From the NCBI GenBank assembly GCA_900547655.1, contig URHQ01000009.1, forward strand, positions 1-38,352: DNA of 38,352 nucleotides, given 5' to 3'. Made by a program: the position numbers and the translations under genes. Shown here piece after piece: positions 1 to 7,722 of the stretch. This DNA is from an uncultured Collinsella sp. Its GTDB lineage: Bacteria; Actinomycetota; Coriobacteriia; Coriobacteriales; Coriobacteriaceae. Each line of letters starts with the position of its first letter. The first letter of the stretch is position 1. The notes below the pieces were generated by a model. That model was given only the letters and a program-made list of their open reading frames with translations. It did not search any database and was not told the origin of the DNA.

Positions 1-87
1 GCCAAGAAGACTGCTGCCAAGAAGACGGCCGCCAAAAAGACGACGGCCAAGAAGCCGACTACCAAAAAGACCGCTGCCGACAAGTAG
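1..87 (+). CDS. topA: DNA topoisomerase I, C-terminal tail (partial)
   Basis: Only the last 28 codons and the TAG stop are present; the reading frame is open from base 1. They encode an Ala/Lys/Thr-rich tail made of repeated AKKTA-type units. Many actinobacterial type IA topoisomerases end in such a basic, disordered tail, which contacts DNA. Because topA commonly sits just upstream of tmk in this group, TopA is the best assignment. A histone-like protein with an H1-type tail is the main alternative, since the catalytic domains lie outside the window. The gene is followed by a strong intrinsic terminator. Confidence 0.6.
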   Translation, partial: AKKTAAKKTAAKKTTAKKPTTKKTAADK

Positions 88-118
88 CCGCACGGTCGAA
101 ACATCACCTAAAACAAAA

Positions 119-153
119 ACGAGCGAGGACCTCGAAATCCTCGCTCGTTTTTT
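119..153 (+). terminator. Intrinsic terminator after topA
   Basis: An 11-bp perfect stem (119-129 with 138-148, arm ACGAGCGAGGA) has an 8-nt loop and is followed by a run of six T (148-153). Confidence 0.9.
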
Positions 154-155
154 AT

Positions 156-213
156 CCGGCAGTTAGGGACGTTCCTTTTCTGCCGGCAGTTTAGGAACGT
201 CCCTAACTGCCGG
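156..213. repeat. Perfect 21-bp inverted repeat containing GGGACGTTCC
   Basis: Arms 156-176 and 193-213 are perfect reverse complements. The 16-nt centre contains the smaller palindrome CTGCCGGCAG. The element lies between two convergent genes and directly abuts the topA terminator. There is no T-run, so it is probably not a terminator in its own right. The GGGACGTTCC core resembles short REP-like palindromes scattered in many bacterial genomes; that link is an inference. Confidence 0.75.
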
Positions 214-231
214 CTCGGGAACGACAAAGCG

Positions 232-1215
232 CTAGTTCACTTCGACGGGTTTGGCGCCGGGATAGCGCTCCTCAAAGTCTAGGCGGTACTTATTGTCATT
301 GGTGCCCGCCACGTTGTCGCGTGACAGCGGCGCCACGATCTCATTCTTGTGGTCCGCGGGCTTTGCGTACTTCAGGCTGATCTCCCAGGCATCGCAGATC
401 GCGTCAATGCGGTGGTCCAGGTCGTCATACAGGGCAACGATGTCTTTCCAGGAGCTGTAGTTCTTAGAGCTCGTCGGGACGTCCAGGTCCTCGACGATGT
501 CGTAATACTGCTCGATGGTGTCTTCCGTGCGCTCGGCGACGTCGGCGAGATTTTGACGGGTGGTTCGATCCTCTTCCAGATAGCTGCCGTTGAAGTTCTG
601 TGCGCAGCCACGGACGTAGTTGTCGAGGTCTTCGAGCAAGTCGTAGTATTCGCTCAGTCGGCGGTAGAGGTTCTGCTCGGAGAGCGTTGCTTCGCCGCCA
701 TCCTCGTCGTCATCGTCATCATCGTCGTACAGGCTGTTGGGATCGCCGAGAGGCTTTAGGTCATCGTCGTCGACGTCATGGTGCAGCTTAGCTACCTCGG
801 CAGTCGTCTGCGTGGCGGCGTTGTCGAAAGGCTTGATCACAAAGAAAACGACCAGGGCGATGATGATCGCCACCAGCACAACAATAACGGCGATAAGCGG
901 CCCGGTGCCGCTCTTTTTGGGAGCGGGGGTCTGTGGCGAAGCGGGCGTGTATGCGGGAGCCGGCTCCTGTTGGGGCGAGCCGCTCGCGACGGGTATGCGC
1001 TGCGTGGTCTCGACGGCCGCAGGGCTTGCGGCGGGGTCGGGGCGATAGGCGAGGGGGTCGTCCGCCTTGGCTTGCGGCGTATCAAGGGAGCCGGTCTGCT
1101 CAAAAGCGGGCTGGCTATCGCTCGCGGTTGTTTGCTCAACGGGTGCACCGCACGAGGTGCAGAACTTGGCATTATCTGCAAGAAGCTTGCCGCACGAGGC
1201 ACAATACCGAGACAT
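232..1215 (-). CDS. Zinc-ribbon, single-pass membrane protein of unknown function
   Basis: A 327-residue protein. The start at 1215 is chosen because AAGGAG (1221-1226 on the plus strand) lies five bases before that ATG; a GTG six codons further upstream has no such site. Residues 5-22 form a CxxC-N10-CxxC zinc ribbon (C5, C8, C19, C22). A Pro/Ala/Gln-rich linker follows, then one hydrophobic segment near residues 103-128, then an acidic outer part with runs of Asp. The zinc ribbon should be cytoplasmic and the Asp-rich domain outside. Zinc-ribbon-TM proteins of this layout are common in Gram-positive bacteria and rarely characterised. No function is assigned. It is transcribed convergently with topA. 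Confidence 0.85.
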   Translation of the reverse strand: MSRYCASCGKLLADNAKFCTSCGAPVEQTTASDSQPAFEQTGSLDTPQAKADDPLAYRPDPAASPAAVETTQRIPVASGSPQQEPAPAYTPASPQTPAPKKSGTGPLIAVIVVLVAIIIALVVFFVIKPFDNAATQTTAEVAKLHHDVDDDDLKPLGDPNSLYDDDDDDDEDGGEATLSEQNLYRRLSEYYDLLEDLDNYVRGCAQNFNGSYLEEDRTTRQNLADVAERTEDTIEQYYDIVEDLDVPTSSKNYSSWKDIVALYDDLDHRIDAICDAWEISLKYAKPADHKNEIVAPLSRDNVAGTNDNKYRLDFEERYPGAKPVEVN

Positions 1216-1252
1216 TGCCACTCCTTTCGCCACATTTCAATGCAATACGACG

Positions 1253-1282
1253 ATTATACCCAGCACCCCAAATTCCCCTTCA
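1253..1282 (-). promoter_or_regulatory. Possible promoter of the zinc-ribbon gene
   Basis: On the minus strand a perfect TATAAT (1258 to 1253) lies about 38 bases before the start codon. A weak -35 (TGAAGG) sits 18 bases upstream. Confidence 0.4.
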
Positions 1283-1283
1283 T

Positions 1284-1352
1284 AAGTTGCGGTGAAATAG
1301 GGACTGTTTGGCGGTCTCAGAGCTTCAATCAGTCCCTATTTCACCGCAACTT
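1284..1352. repeat. 23-bp inverted repeat element
   Basis: Arms 1284-1306 and 1330-1352 are perfect reverse complements around a 23-nt centre. The arms contain TGAAATAGGGACTG. The element lies between the divergent zinc-ribbon gene and tmk, upstream of the proposed tmk promoter. No T-run follows. It is of the same general kind as the palindrome at 156-213 (shared AGGGAC core) but is a different sequence. Confidence 0.75.
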
Positions 1353-1372
1353 TGGAAAGGCACCTTTAGCCA

Positions 1373-1402
1373 TTGGGGACGCACCGAGCACTGGGGTATC
1401 AT
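1373..1402 (+). promoter_or_regulatory. Possible tmk promoter
   Basis: TTGGGG (1373-1378), an 18-base spacer and TATCAT (1397-1402). The same TATCAT hexamer occurs 17 bases from TTGCGC upstream of the tRNA gene in this window, which supports it as a -10 form here. Confidence 0.35.
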
Positions 1403-1456
1403 GGCTTGGTTGATATATATCTGCATTTACGCGCCTTGTAGGAAGGGGCTGCGCCC

Positions 1457-2140
1457 ATGGCTTTTGAGCCCGCTCAACATAGCTTCATTACGCTCGAGGG
1501 TGTCGATGGCGCCGGTAAATCTACGCAGGCGCGCCTGCTTGCCCGTGCGCTCGACCTTGCCGGCTACCAGGTTGTGACCCTGCGTGAGCCGGGCGGTACC
1601 GCCATCAGCGAAAAGATCCGTGCTCTGCTGCTCGACCCCGCCAATACGGCGATGGGCGACACTTGCGAGCTGCTGCTGTATGAGGCCGCCCGTGCCCAGC
1701 TGGTGCACGAGGTCATCGCGCCCGCCCTCGCTGCCGGCAAGGTGGTCCTGTGCGATCGCTTCTACGATTCCACGACCTGCTACCAGGCGTTTGCCGACGG
1801 CCTCGATCGCCAGATAGTGCGCGACGCCAATAACCTGGCCGTCGCGGGTACGCACCCGGCGCTCACACTCGTTTATCACATCACGCCCGAGCAGGCGGCG
1901 CTGCGCATGGCAGCCCGTGGCGCGGCAGATCGCATGGAGGCTAAGGGCATGGCCTTCCAAGAGCGTGTCTACCAGGGTTTTTGCGCAATTGCCGCCGAGG
2001 AGCCAAACCGCGTAAAGCTCATCGACGCGACCGCGTCCATCGAGGACGTATTCGCACAGACGGTCGAGCAGGTTCGCGCCTACGGCCTCGACATTTCCCA
2101 GGATGCCGTCGCCGCCGCACTTGCCAAGGAGGCCGAGTAA
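1457..2140 (+). CDS. tmk: dTMP (thymidylate) kinase
   Basis: A 227-residue protein that phosphorylates dTMP to dTDP in the cytoplasm, the step before dTTP synthesis. The P-loop GVDGAGKST is at residues 15-23. The REPGGT substrate-binding motif and the CDRFYDST (DRY/F) motif follow in the expected order, and a basic lid segment (ARGAADRME) lies about two thirds along. Length is typical, with a slight C-terminal extension. The start ATG has AGGAAGG (1440-1446) upstream. The stop is one base before the holB start, so tmk and holB form one transcriptional unit, an arrangement seen in many bacteria. Confidence 0.96.
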   Translation: MAFEPAQHSFITLEGVDGAGKSTQARLLARALDLAGYQVVTLREPGGTAISEKIRALLLDPANTAMGDTCELLLYEAARAQLVHEVIAPALAAGKVVLCDRFYDSTTCYQAFADGLDRQIVRDANNLAVAGTHPALTLVYHITPEQAALRMAARGAADRMEAKGMAFQERVYQGFCAIAAEEPNRVKLIDATASIEDVFAQTVEQVRAYGLDISQDAVAAALAKEAE

Positions 2141-2141
2141 C

Positions 2142-3269
2142 GTGGCCCCCGCTCAGGCAAGCCTGCTGGCCAAGCTCGACACCCAAGAGCGCGTGCGCGA
2201 CTTTTTGACCAACGCCGTCGCCAGCGGCCGCGCATCGCACGCCTACCTGTTTTTGGGCGCTCCCGGCGCCGGCAAGCTCGATGCCGCATGGGCGCTCGCC
2301 CAGGCCTTCCTGTGCGAGCAGGACGGCTGCGGCGCATGCGACAGCTGCGTGCGCGTCGCCCGCCATACGCACCCCGACGTGCACTATTACACGCCCGAGA
2401 GCGCCACGGGCTACCTCATTGCCCAGACCCGCGAGCTGCTCGACGACGTGCCTCTGGCGCCCATCCGTGCCAAGGCCAAGGTCTACATCATCGACCGTGC
2501 CGAGCAGCTGCGCGCTAACACCGCCAACGCACTGCTCAAAACACTCGAGGAGCCGCCCGAGGGCGTTATGTTCATCTTGTTGGGCACCTCGGCAGACGTG
2601 ATGCTGCCCACCATCGTGAGCCGCTGCCAGTGCGTGCCGTTTCGGCTGGTTTCGCCCGCCGTCGCCGCGCAGGCCGTGAGCCGCGCCACCGGTCAGGACC
2701 CTGCGCGTTGCCGCATGGCCGTCGCAGTAGCGGGAAGCCCCGCGCGTGGCATCGAGTTCCTCAAGAGCGCCGAGCGCCAGGACGCTCGCCGTCAGATGGT
2801 TCGCGCCATCGATTCGCTCATCGCCGCCGACGAGGCCGACGTGCTCAGCCGCGCCAAGTCGCTCATCGTCGCCGTTAAGGCGCCGCTCGCCGAGGTTAAG
2901 TCCACGCAGGAAAAGGTGCTCGAGCAAAACGCCGACTACCTGTCGCGTGGAGCATTGAAGCAGCTTGAGGACCGCAACAAGCGCGAACTCAACGCGCGCG
3001 AGCGTTCGGGTATCATGGAAGCGCTGGCGAGCGCGCGGGCGCTCATGCGCGACGTGCTGCTGACGCTTCAGGACGAGGCAGCCGACGTGGTGAACGAGGA
3101 CGTGCGCGACACGATCGGGCGGCTTGCCGCCGCGACGAATGTTGCGGGTGCCACACGGGCGCTCGAGGCAGTCGCGACCGCCGAGCGCAACATCGCCAGA
3201 AACGTTACTCCCCAGCTGGCCATCGAGGTCATGCTGTTCGATATCAGGAAGGCACTGAAATGCCGTTAG
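2142..3269 (+). CDS. holB: DNA polymerase III delta' subunit
   Basis: A 375-residue clamp-loader subunit that helps load the sliding clamp onto primed DNA. The start is GTG 2142, one base after the tmk stop. AAGGAGG at 2126-2132, inside the tmk end, is the ribosome binding site and sits nine bases away. The N-terminal AAA+ domain has a Walker A-like GAPGAGKL that lacks the usual final Ser/Thr, as expected for a delta' subunit that does not hydrolyse ATP. A Cys cluster (CGACDSC region) fits the zinc module. The SRC motif in TIVSRCQ carries the arginine finger. It overlaps ricT by ten bases. Confidence 0.93.
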   Translation: MAPAQASLLAKLDTQERVRDFLTNAVASGRASHAYLFLGAPGAGKLDAAWALAQAFLCEQDGCGACDSCVRVARHTHPDVHYYTPESATGYLIAQTRELLDDVPLAPIRAKAKVYIIDRAEQLRANTANALLKTLEEPPEGVMFILLGTSADVMLPTIVSRCQCVPFRLVSPAVAAQAVSRATGQDPARCRMAVAVAGSPARGIEFLKSAERQDARRQMVRAIDSLIAADEADVLSRAKSLIVAVKAPLAEVKSTQEKVLEQNADYLSRGALKQLEDRNKRELNARERSGIMEALASARALMRDVLLTLQDEAADVVNEDVRDTIGRLAAATNVAGATRALEAVATAERNIARNVTPQLAIEVMLFDIRKALKCR

Positions 3270-4960
3270 TTGTACCCGTTAAGTTTACCTACGCCTCGCG
3301 CGACCTGTGGTTCGACCCGCAGGATCTGGATATCCTCGAGGCCGATTATGCCATTTGTTCCACCGAGCGCGGAACCGAGATCGGCCTGGTCACGGCCGAT
3401 CCCTTCGAGGTGCCGCAAGACGAGATCGGTCAGCCGCTCAAGCCCGTGCTGCGCGTGGCGAGCGACATCGACCTGCAGCTTGCGGACGACCTAGCCATCC
3501 AGGGCGACGAAGCCATGGTCGACTTCCGCCGTCTGGTCAAAGAGCTCGACCTCGAGATGAAGCCGGTGGGCGTCGAGTACCTGTTTGGCGGCGAGAAGGC
3601 CGTGTTCTACTTTGCGGCCGAGGAGCGCGTCGATTTTCGCCAGCTCGTCAAGGATCTGTCCTCGACGCTGCACATTCGCGTCGACATGCGCCAGATCGGC
3701 GTGCGCGACGAGACCCGCCTGGTGGGCGGCTATGCCCAGTGCGGACAGGAACTCTGCTGCACGCGCTTTGGCGGACAGTTTGAGCCCGTCTCGATTCGCA
3801 TGGCAAAAGAGCAAGACCTGCCGCTCAATTCCTCCAAGATCAGCGGCGTGTGCGGTCGTCTGATGTGCTGCCTGCGCTACGAGTTCGAGGCCTACAAGGA
3901 CTTTAAGAGCCGTGCGCCCAAAAAGAAGACGCTCATCGATACGCCGCTTGGCAAGGCGCGTATCCAGGAGTATGACACGCCGCGTGAGCAGCTGGTGCTG
4001 CGCCTGGAGAACGGCAAAGTCTTTAAGGTCAACCTAGCCGATATGACGTGCTCGGAGGGCTGCAAAAAGAAGGCCGCCGAGCAGGGCTGCAACTGCCGCC
4101 CCGACTGCGTGACGCGCGACGTGCTCGAGCGCATCGAGTCGCCCGAGATGCGCCTGGCGCTCATGGAGCTCGATCGCGAAAACGGCGTCGATGTGGGCGA
4201 TGGCCTGTCGAGTGCCGACCGTCTGGCCGGCACGTCGATGCCCAAGCGCCGTCGTCGCGATGCTGAATCCGATGCTCGCGCCGGTCAGGGTCAGGGCGAG
4301 GGCCGTGGCCGCGGAAAAGGCCGCGGTAAGGCCGAGACACCTGAGGCCGAGGGGGCGGCCGATGGCCGTCGCCGTCGCAAGCGCGCGGGCTCGGGCGATG
4401 CTACCGAGGTTGCAGCCGCGGGCAAGAACGCCTCTCGCGAGCGCGAGGTTCAGCAGCCCCAGCAGCAGAATCGCGGCGGCGGCATGAACCCCACACGTCG
4501 CCGCCGCCGTCATCTGTCGAGCGAGGAGCGCGAGGACGCCTTCCGCGCCGCAGCCGCTCGCGAGGCCGGTGCCGCTCCCAAGGACGCCTCGGCCTCCGAC
4601 GCGCCTGCCGACAAGGGCGGCAAGCCGCGTGGCGAGGAGGAGCGGGCGTCACGTCCGCGCCGTCGCCATTCCTCGGGCACGCAGCAGAAGCCCTCGGTTC
4701 CTTCTGTGGCCGATCAGGTTTCGGATGGCGAAGTCAAGGTCACGCGCCGTCGCCCCGGCGATGGCGGGGGAGCTGCCGCCAAGGCTTCGCGCGGCGGTGC
4801 TCGCGACGAGCGCGAACCGCGTGAGGATCGCGGCGGCGAGGGCTCGACCGACCAGGGTCAAAAGCGTCGCCGCCGCCGTCGCTCCCGCAAGCCGCGCCAG
4901 GACGGTGGCGAAGGCTCGACCCACACCTCGTCCGCACCGCAACCGCCTACCGGCGAATAA
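3260..4960 (+). CDS. ricT: PSP1-domain protein RicT with long basic tail
   Basis: A 566-residue protein. The first half is a PSP1/YaaT-type domain; RicT is part of the Fe-S-containing Ric complex that affects RNase Y activity in Bacillus. Cysteines cluster around residues 155-205 (QCGQELCC and CGRLMCC), as in RicT families. More Cys follow in SEGCKKKAAEQGCNC. From about residue 325 to the end the protein is low-complexity, rich in Arg, Ala, Gly and Glu, with several poly-Arg runs. The usual RicT is about 270-300 residues, so this tail roughly doubles it. The start overlaps the holB end and has AGGAAGG upstream. Placement after holB is conserved in Gram-positives. Confidence 0.9.
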   Translation: MPLVVPVKFTYASRDLWFDPQDLDILEADYAICSTERGTEIGLVTADPFEVPQDEIGQPLKPVLRVASDIDLQLADDLAIQGDEAMVDFRRLVKELDLEMKPVGVEYLFGGEKAVFYFAAEERVDFRQLVKDLSSTLHIRVDMRQIGVRDETRLVGGYAQCGQELCCTRFGGQFEPVSIRMAKEQDLPLNSSKISGVCGRLMCCLRYEFEAYKDFKSRAPKKKTLIDTPLGKARIQEYDTPREQLVLRLENGKVFKVNLADMTCSEGCKKKAAEQGCNCRPDCVTRDVLERIESPEMRLALMELDRENGVDVGDGLSSADRLAGTSMPKRRRRDAESDARAGQGQGEGRGRGKGRGKAETPEAEGAADGRRRRKRAGSGDATEVAAAGKNASREREVQQPQQQNRGGGMNPTRRRRRHLSSEEREDAFRAAAAREAGAAPKDASASDAPADKGGKPRGEEERASRPRRRHSSGTQQKPSVPSVADQVSDGEVKVTRRRPGDGGGAAAKASRGGARDEREPREDRGGEGSTDQGQKRRRRRRSRKPRQDGGEGSTHTSSAPQPPTGE

Positions 4961-5023
4961 CGCCCGCGAGCGGATTTAGCCCGCCTTGCCCCGAACGCAT
5001 CGGGGTATCATAACGCTGAATCA

Positions 5024-5059
5024 ACAACCCTCCCTGCGACCGAACGTAGGGAGGGTTGT
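5024..5059 (+). promoter_or_regulatory. Hairpin sequestering the comF ribosome binding site
   Basis: A 12-bp perfect stem (5024-5035 with 5048-5059) has a 12-nt loop. The right arm contains AGGGAGG (5048-5054), the only good Shine-Dalgarno site for the TTG start at 5063. The same stem lacks a T-run, so it reads better as a translational control hairpin than as a terminator. A TATCAT at 5006-5011 just upstream could be a -10, but no good -35 is visible. Confidence 0.5.
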
Positions 5060-5062
5060 GTC

Positions 5063-5869
5063 TTGAAAAGCCATCTGAACATATTGAGCCGTCTGCAGGG
5101 TGCCGACGCCCTACCGTTTGCGGACGAATTGCTACCGTTTGCCGAGCGGGTGGCACGCGAGGCGCTCGAGGCATTGTCGCCAACACGATGTGCCGGCTGC
5201 GAGCGCGCCGGTGCGCTGATCTGCCAGGATTGTCTGGCATCGCTCACGCTCATCGACCCACGTCATAGCTGTACCCGATGCGGTGCCCCGTTTGGGGATT
5301 TGCTGTGTACCGAGTGCTCGGTCGAGGGCGCGTCTTCGGCAATGGCCGAGGCGCTCGATCGCTGTCTGGCGTGTGCCGTCTACGCACATCCGCTGCCGCG
5401 CATCATCAAGGCGTACAAGGATGCGGGCGAGCGCCGTCTGGCACCGTATCTGGCGGAGCTATTCTACGACACCGTCTTGCATGCCCAGGCGGCAGCCCCC
5501 GATCGCTACGGCAGCGTGCTGTCCGGCGCCGACGCGGTGGTATTTGTGCCCGCGACTGCGGCAGCGTTTCGGCGGCGTGGATTCGACCATATGGAAGCAA
5601 TCGCGCGCTCGTTTTGCGATCTTTCGGGTGTGCCGTTGCTGGACGCCCTGGTCAAATACGGTCACGGTGACCAGCGCGAGCTCGGTCGCGATGAGCGCCG
5701 GGAACATGCCCGGGGCATGTACGAGACGGTCGAGGATGTGCGGGGCAAGCGCCTGCTGCTCATCGATGATGTCATTACCACGGGCGCGACCATGGCAGCA
5801 GCCTCGGCGGAGCTCAAACGCGCCGGTGCCGCGGCCGTTGATGGCCTTGCTATCGCACGCGTTTGGTAG
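5063..5869 (+). CDS. comF: ComF-family phosphoribosyltransferase-like protein
   Basis: A 268-residue protein. The N-terminal part has two Cys pairs (CAGCERAG...CQDC and CTRCGAP...CTEC), the zinc-binding part of ComF. The C-terminal part holds the PRPP-binding motif LLIDDVITTGATM near residues 230-242, typical of type I phosphoribosyltransferases. ComF acts with ComFA in DNA uptake in competent bacteria, but homologues are widespread and the role here is unproven; no other competence gene is in the window. TTG 5063 is taken as the start because AGGGAGG lies eight bases upstream. Confidence 0.88.
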   Translation: MKSHLNILSRLQGADALPFADELLPFAERVAREALEALSPTRCAGCERAGALICQDCLASLTLIDPRHSCTRCGAPFGDLLCTECSVEGASSAMAEALDRCLACAVYAHPLPRIIKAYKDAGERRLAPYLAELFYDTVLHAQAAAPDRYGSVLSGADAVVFVPATAAAFRRRGFDHMEAIARSFCDLSGVPLLDALVKYGHGDQRELGRDERREHARGMYETVEDVRGKRLLLIDDVITTGATMAAASAELKRAGAAAVDGLAIARVW

Positions 5870-5880
5870 GGGTGATTCGT

Positions 5881-6990
5881 GTGGCGGTAACAATCAGGCA
5901 GTGCAACAAACCGACAAAAGAGCAGCTAGCGGCTTCCGTGATCCTGACGGGCGCCTCGGCGTTGCGTATGATTCGAGCCGAGCGCCGGCAGATGGGCTAC
6001 ATCGGCTGGAAGGACCTTGAGCCCGAGGAGGAGCGCCGCGTGCTGTGCACGTCATCGCCTTCGACCGAGGATATTTATCTTTCCGACCTGGTGCGAATTG
6101 GAGCCAAAAGCGGCGAGGTGCAAGAAGATCTGTGCTTGCTGGTGGGATCTGCGGCGCAGCGCCGCCGCATGCCTGGCGTGGGCTGGTCCGTGTGTTCCGG
6201 GTTGCCTGCCGGCTCGATTCTAGAGGTGGAACCGGGGGTGTACAGCCTATCTCCCGAGGCCCTTTGTGTTGCCGTCGCCCGCGAGGTCGGCTGTATCCAG
6301 GCGTTTGCCCTGGCCCAGGAACTGTGTTCCAAGATTTCACTGAGCGATCGCGGGAAGTATCTACCTCCCTATACCTCGCCCGTTGCGAATAGACTTACAA
6401 AGGACAAGGACCAACCGGCAGACGTGGGCTACTTTGAAGTCGAGCCGGTGCTGACGCCCGATCGCCTGGCAGATTACCTTGCGGCATGCAAGGGGAGCGC
6501 GGCCAAGCAGCTGCGGCGGCTGTGCCCCTTTCTGTCGGAAAACCTGCGCTCACCCATGGAATGCATCATGCTTGCCATGTTTTCGCTTCCGTTTTCCTAT
6601 GGCGGATTTGCCTGCGGTCCCTTTAAGACCGACCACAAGATCGAGTTCAACGACCGTGCGCAGGCGATCTCGGGGATGCCGCATGCGGTTTGCGATGCCT
6701 TTCAGGAAGCAGCCCGGTTTGACTTGGAATACAACGGTGAGCTGGGCCATTCTTCTCGGAGGGGACGTATCCATGATGAAAAGCGCAACACGGGCTTGAT
6801 TACTATGGGAATCGAGGTCGCGACGGTCAACAACGAAATGCTCTGTGACATGGAAGCGATGGAAGCACTCGCATGGCGCATCCACCAGCGTATGGGTAAG
6901 CGGTATCAGAATCGCGTAGAGGCTCGTCGAAAGAGGCAAGATGCTCTGCTGAATACGCTCCGAGCGTGCTTTGGGCTCAAACCAGCGTAA
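5881..6990 (+). CDS. Uncharacterised protein with possible C-terminal nuclease-like fold
   Basis: About 369 residues. GTG 5881 is chosen because AGGGG (5868-5872) lies eight bases upstream; TTG 5863 and GTG 5872 are in frame. No family is certain. The middle (PGVGWSVCSGLPAGSILEV...YSLSPEAL) and the end (FDLEYNGELGH...IHDEKRNTGLITMGIEV) follow the pattern of AbiEi/DUF559-like proteins, whose C-terminal domain is a PD-(D/E)xK or Vsr-like nuclease fold. In that reading the D/E of FDLEYNG would be metal ligands. It starts 12 bases after comF and may be co-transcribed with it. The link is by pattern only. Confidence 0.6.
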   Translation: MAVTIRQCNKPTKEQLAASVILTGASALRMIRAERRQMGYIGWKDLEPEEERRVLCTSSPSTEDIYLSDLVRIGAKSGEVQEDLCLLVGSAAQRRRMPGVGWSVCSGLPAGSILEVEPGVYSLSPEALCVAVAREVGCIQAFALAQELCSKISLSDRGKYLPPYTSPVANRLTKDKDQPADVGYFEVEPVLTPDRLADYLAACKGSAAKQLRRLCPFLSENLRSPMECIMLAMFSLPFSYGGFACGPFKTDHKIEFNDRAQAISGMPHAVCDAFQEAARFDLEYNGELGHSSRRGRIHDEKRNTGLITMGIEVATVNNEMLCDMEAMEALAWRIHQRMGKRYQNRVEARRKRQDALLNTLRACFGLKPA

Positions 6991-7025
6991 AACTATGGCT
7001 TTATAGGGGGTCTGTTTATATGCTC

Positions 7026-7242
7026 TGTGCAAAAAACGGCAAATATGAGTACTGTTACTAGATTAGTGACAGCAAAAACAAAGAAACTTGGGCCGATAAT
7101 CTGGATTCAGCGAAGAGATAATAAACGAATGTGGAATATCTTGGCGCCAAGCAGGCTGTGCGGAACTCAAAAAGGGCTCGTGAGGCGGTAATACGCTGCT
7201 ACTAAATTGGTAACAGTACTCATATTTGCCGTTTTTTGCACA
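7026..7242. mobile_element. 217-bp MITE-like element with 33-bp perfect terminal inverted repeats
   Basis: The ends 7026-7058 and 7210-7242 are perfect 33-bp inverted repeats beginning TGTGCAAAAAACGGCA. Imperfect complementarity continues inward to about 7072 and 7196. The interior carries no convincing gene. The 61-codon minus-strand reading frame over it is mostly terminal-repeat sequence and is judged spurious. No clear target-site duplication is visible in the flanks. The size, long terminal repeats and lack of coding capacity suggest a non-autonomous transposable element, or a very long hairpin RNA gene. Confidence 0.6.
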
Positions 7243-7243
7243 C

Positions 7244-7291
7244 GGCACCCTGAGACGGGTGCCCCGGAGCTCCCCGTAGGGGAGCTCCGGG
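7244..7291. other. Two adjacent strong hairpins
   Basis: The first pairs GGCACCC (7244-7250) with GGGTGCC (7257-7263). The second is a 13-bp perfect stem (7263-7275 with 7279-7291) with a 3-nt loop. Neither has a clear T-run on either strand. They directly follow the 217-bp element, and may act as a terminator or a transcription pause site. Confidence 0.5.
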
Positions 7292-7363
7292 CTTCATAGG
7301 GGCACGAATGGTCCGCTCCGACCCGCAAAATCTGTACTCGAGATGCGAATAACGCCCCTAACC

Positions 7364-7392
7364 TTAAACTTTAGCTTGAACTTAGCTATAAT
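7364..7392 (+). promoter_or_regulatory. Promoter with consensus TATAAT
   Basis: TATAAT at 7387-7392 is preceded, at a 17-base spacing, by TTAAAC (7364-7369). It would start a transcript near 7400, about 320 bases before the lipoprotein gene, leaving a long leader. Confidence 0.5.
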
Positions 7393-7722
7393 GCGCTACG
7401 TTCCTGCCAGGCTGTGGTTGCGGACGGACGAAATGCCCGTCCTAGTCCAAGACAGACGCGGTCAAAGGGATCCACGTAAGCGACCGCGTGCGCGCGGCGC
7501 GATCATGGCGCGTCCTAGATGTAAGCCGCACCGTCCGTTCTACTTTCTTTGGGGCAATACCGCCTCGCGGGCGAGCGGGCCAGTCGTGAAGGTGGCTGCG
7601 GCCTCCCGAGCAAACACCCCGGTGCGCAAGTGTGGGGTCAAATACCAGGTCAGCTGGTGGGAACACCCGTTATTCCGCGCAACGCACGGATTGTATACGA
7701 CACAGAAGGCAGGGTAGTGGAC
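7393..7722 (+). other. Unassigned structured leader, possible RNA element
   Basis: About 330 bases lie between a consensus promoter and the lipoprotein start, without a convincing gene. ACGCGGTC (7456-7463) pairs with GACCGCGT (7482-7489). CGGACGG (7421-7427) can pair either with a nearby CCGTCC (7437-7442) or with CCGTCCG at 7531-7537, enclosing the first stem, so the two pairings exclude each other. I could not match it to 6S RNA, RNase P RNA, tmRNA, SRP RNA or any riboswitch I know. Confidence 0.35.

Noticed and set aside
2142..3269. Broken Walker A in holB as a sign of gene decay
   Set aside because: Loss of the Ser/Thr is normal in delta' subunits, which do not hydrolyse ATP.
7063..7248. 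61-codon minus-strand gene in the 217-bp element
   Set aside because: It is largely translated terminal repeat with no ribosome site and no recognisable domain.
7244..7263. TPP riboswitch, from CTGAGA near GGGTGCC
   Set aside because: The bases are only a short hairpin loop; the other conserved TPP segments are missing.
7343..7717. 124-codon plus-strand gene upstream of the lipoprotein
   Set aside because: It runs across the proposed promoter, has an odd Arg/Pro-rich composition and no ribosome site; the stretch fits an RNA leader better.
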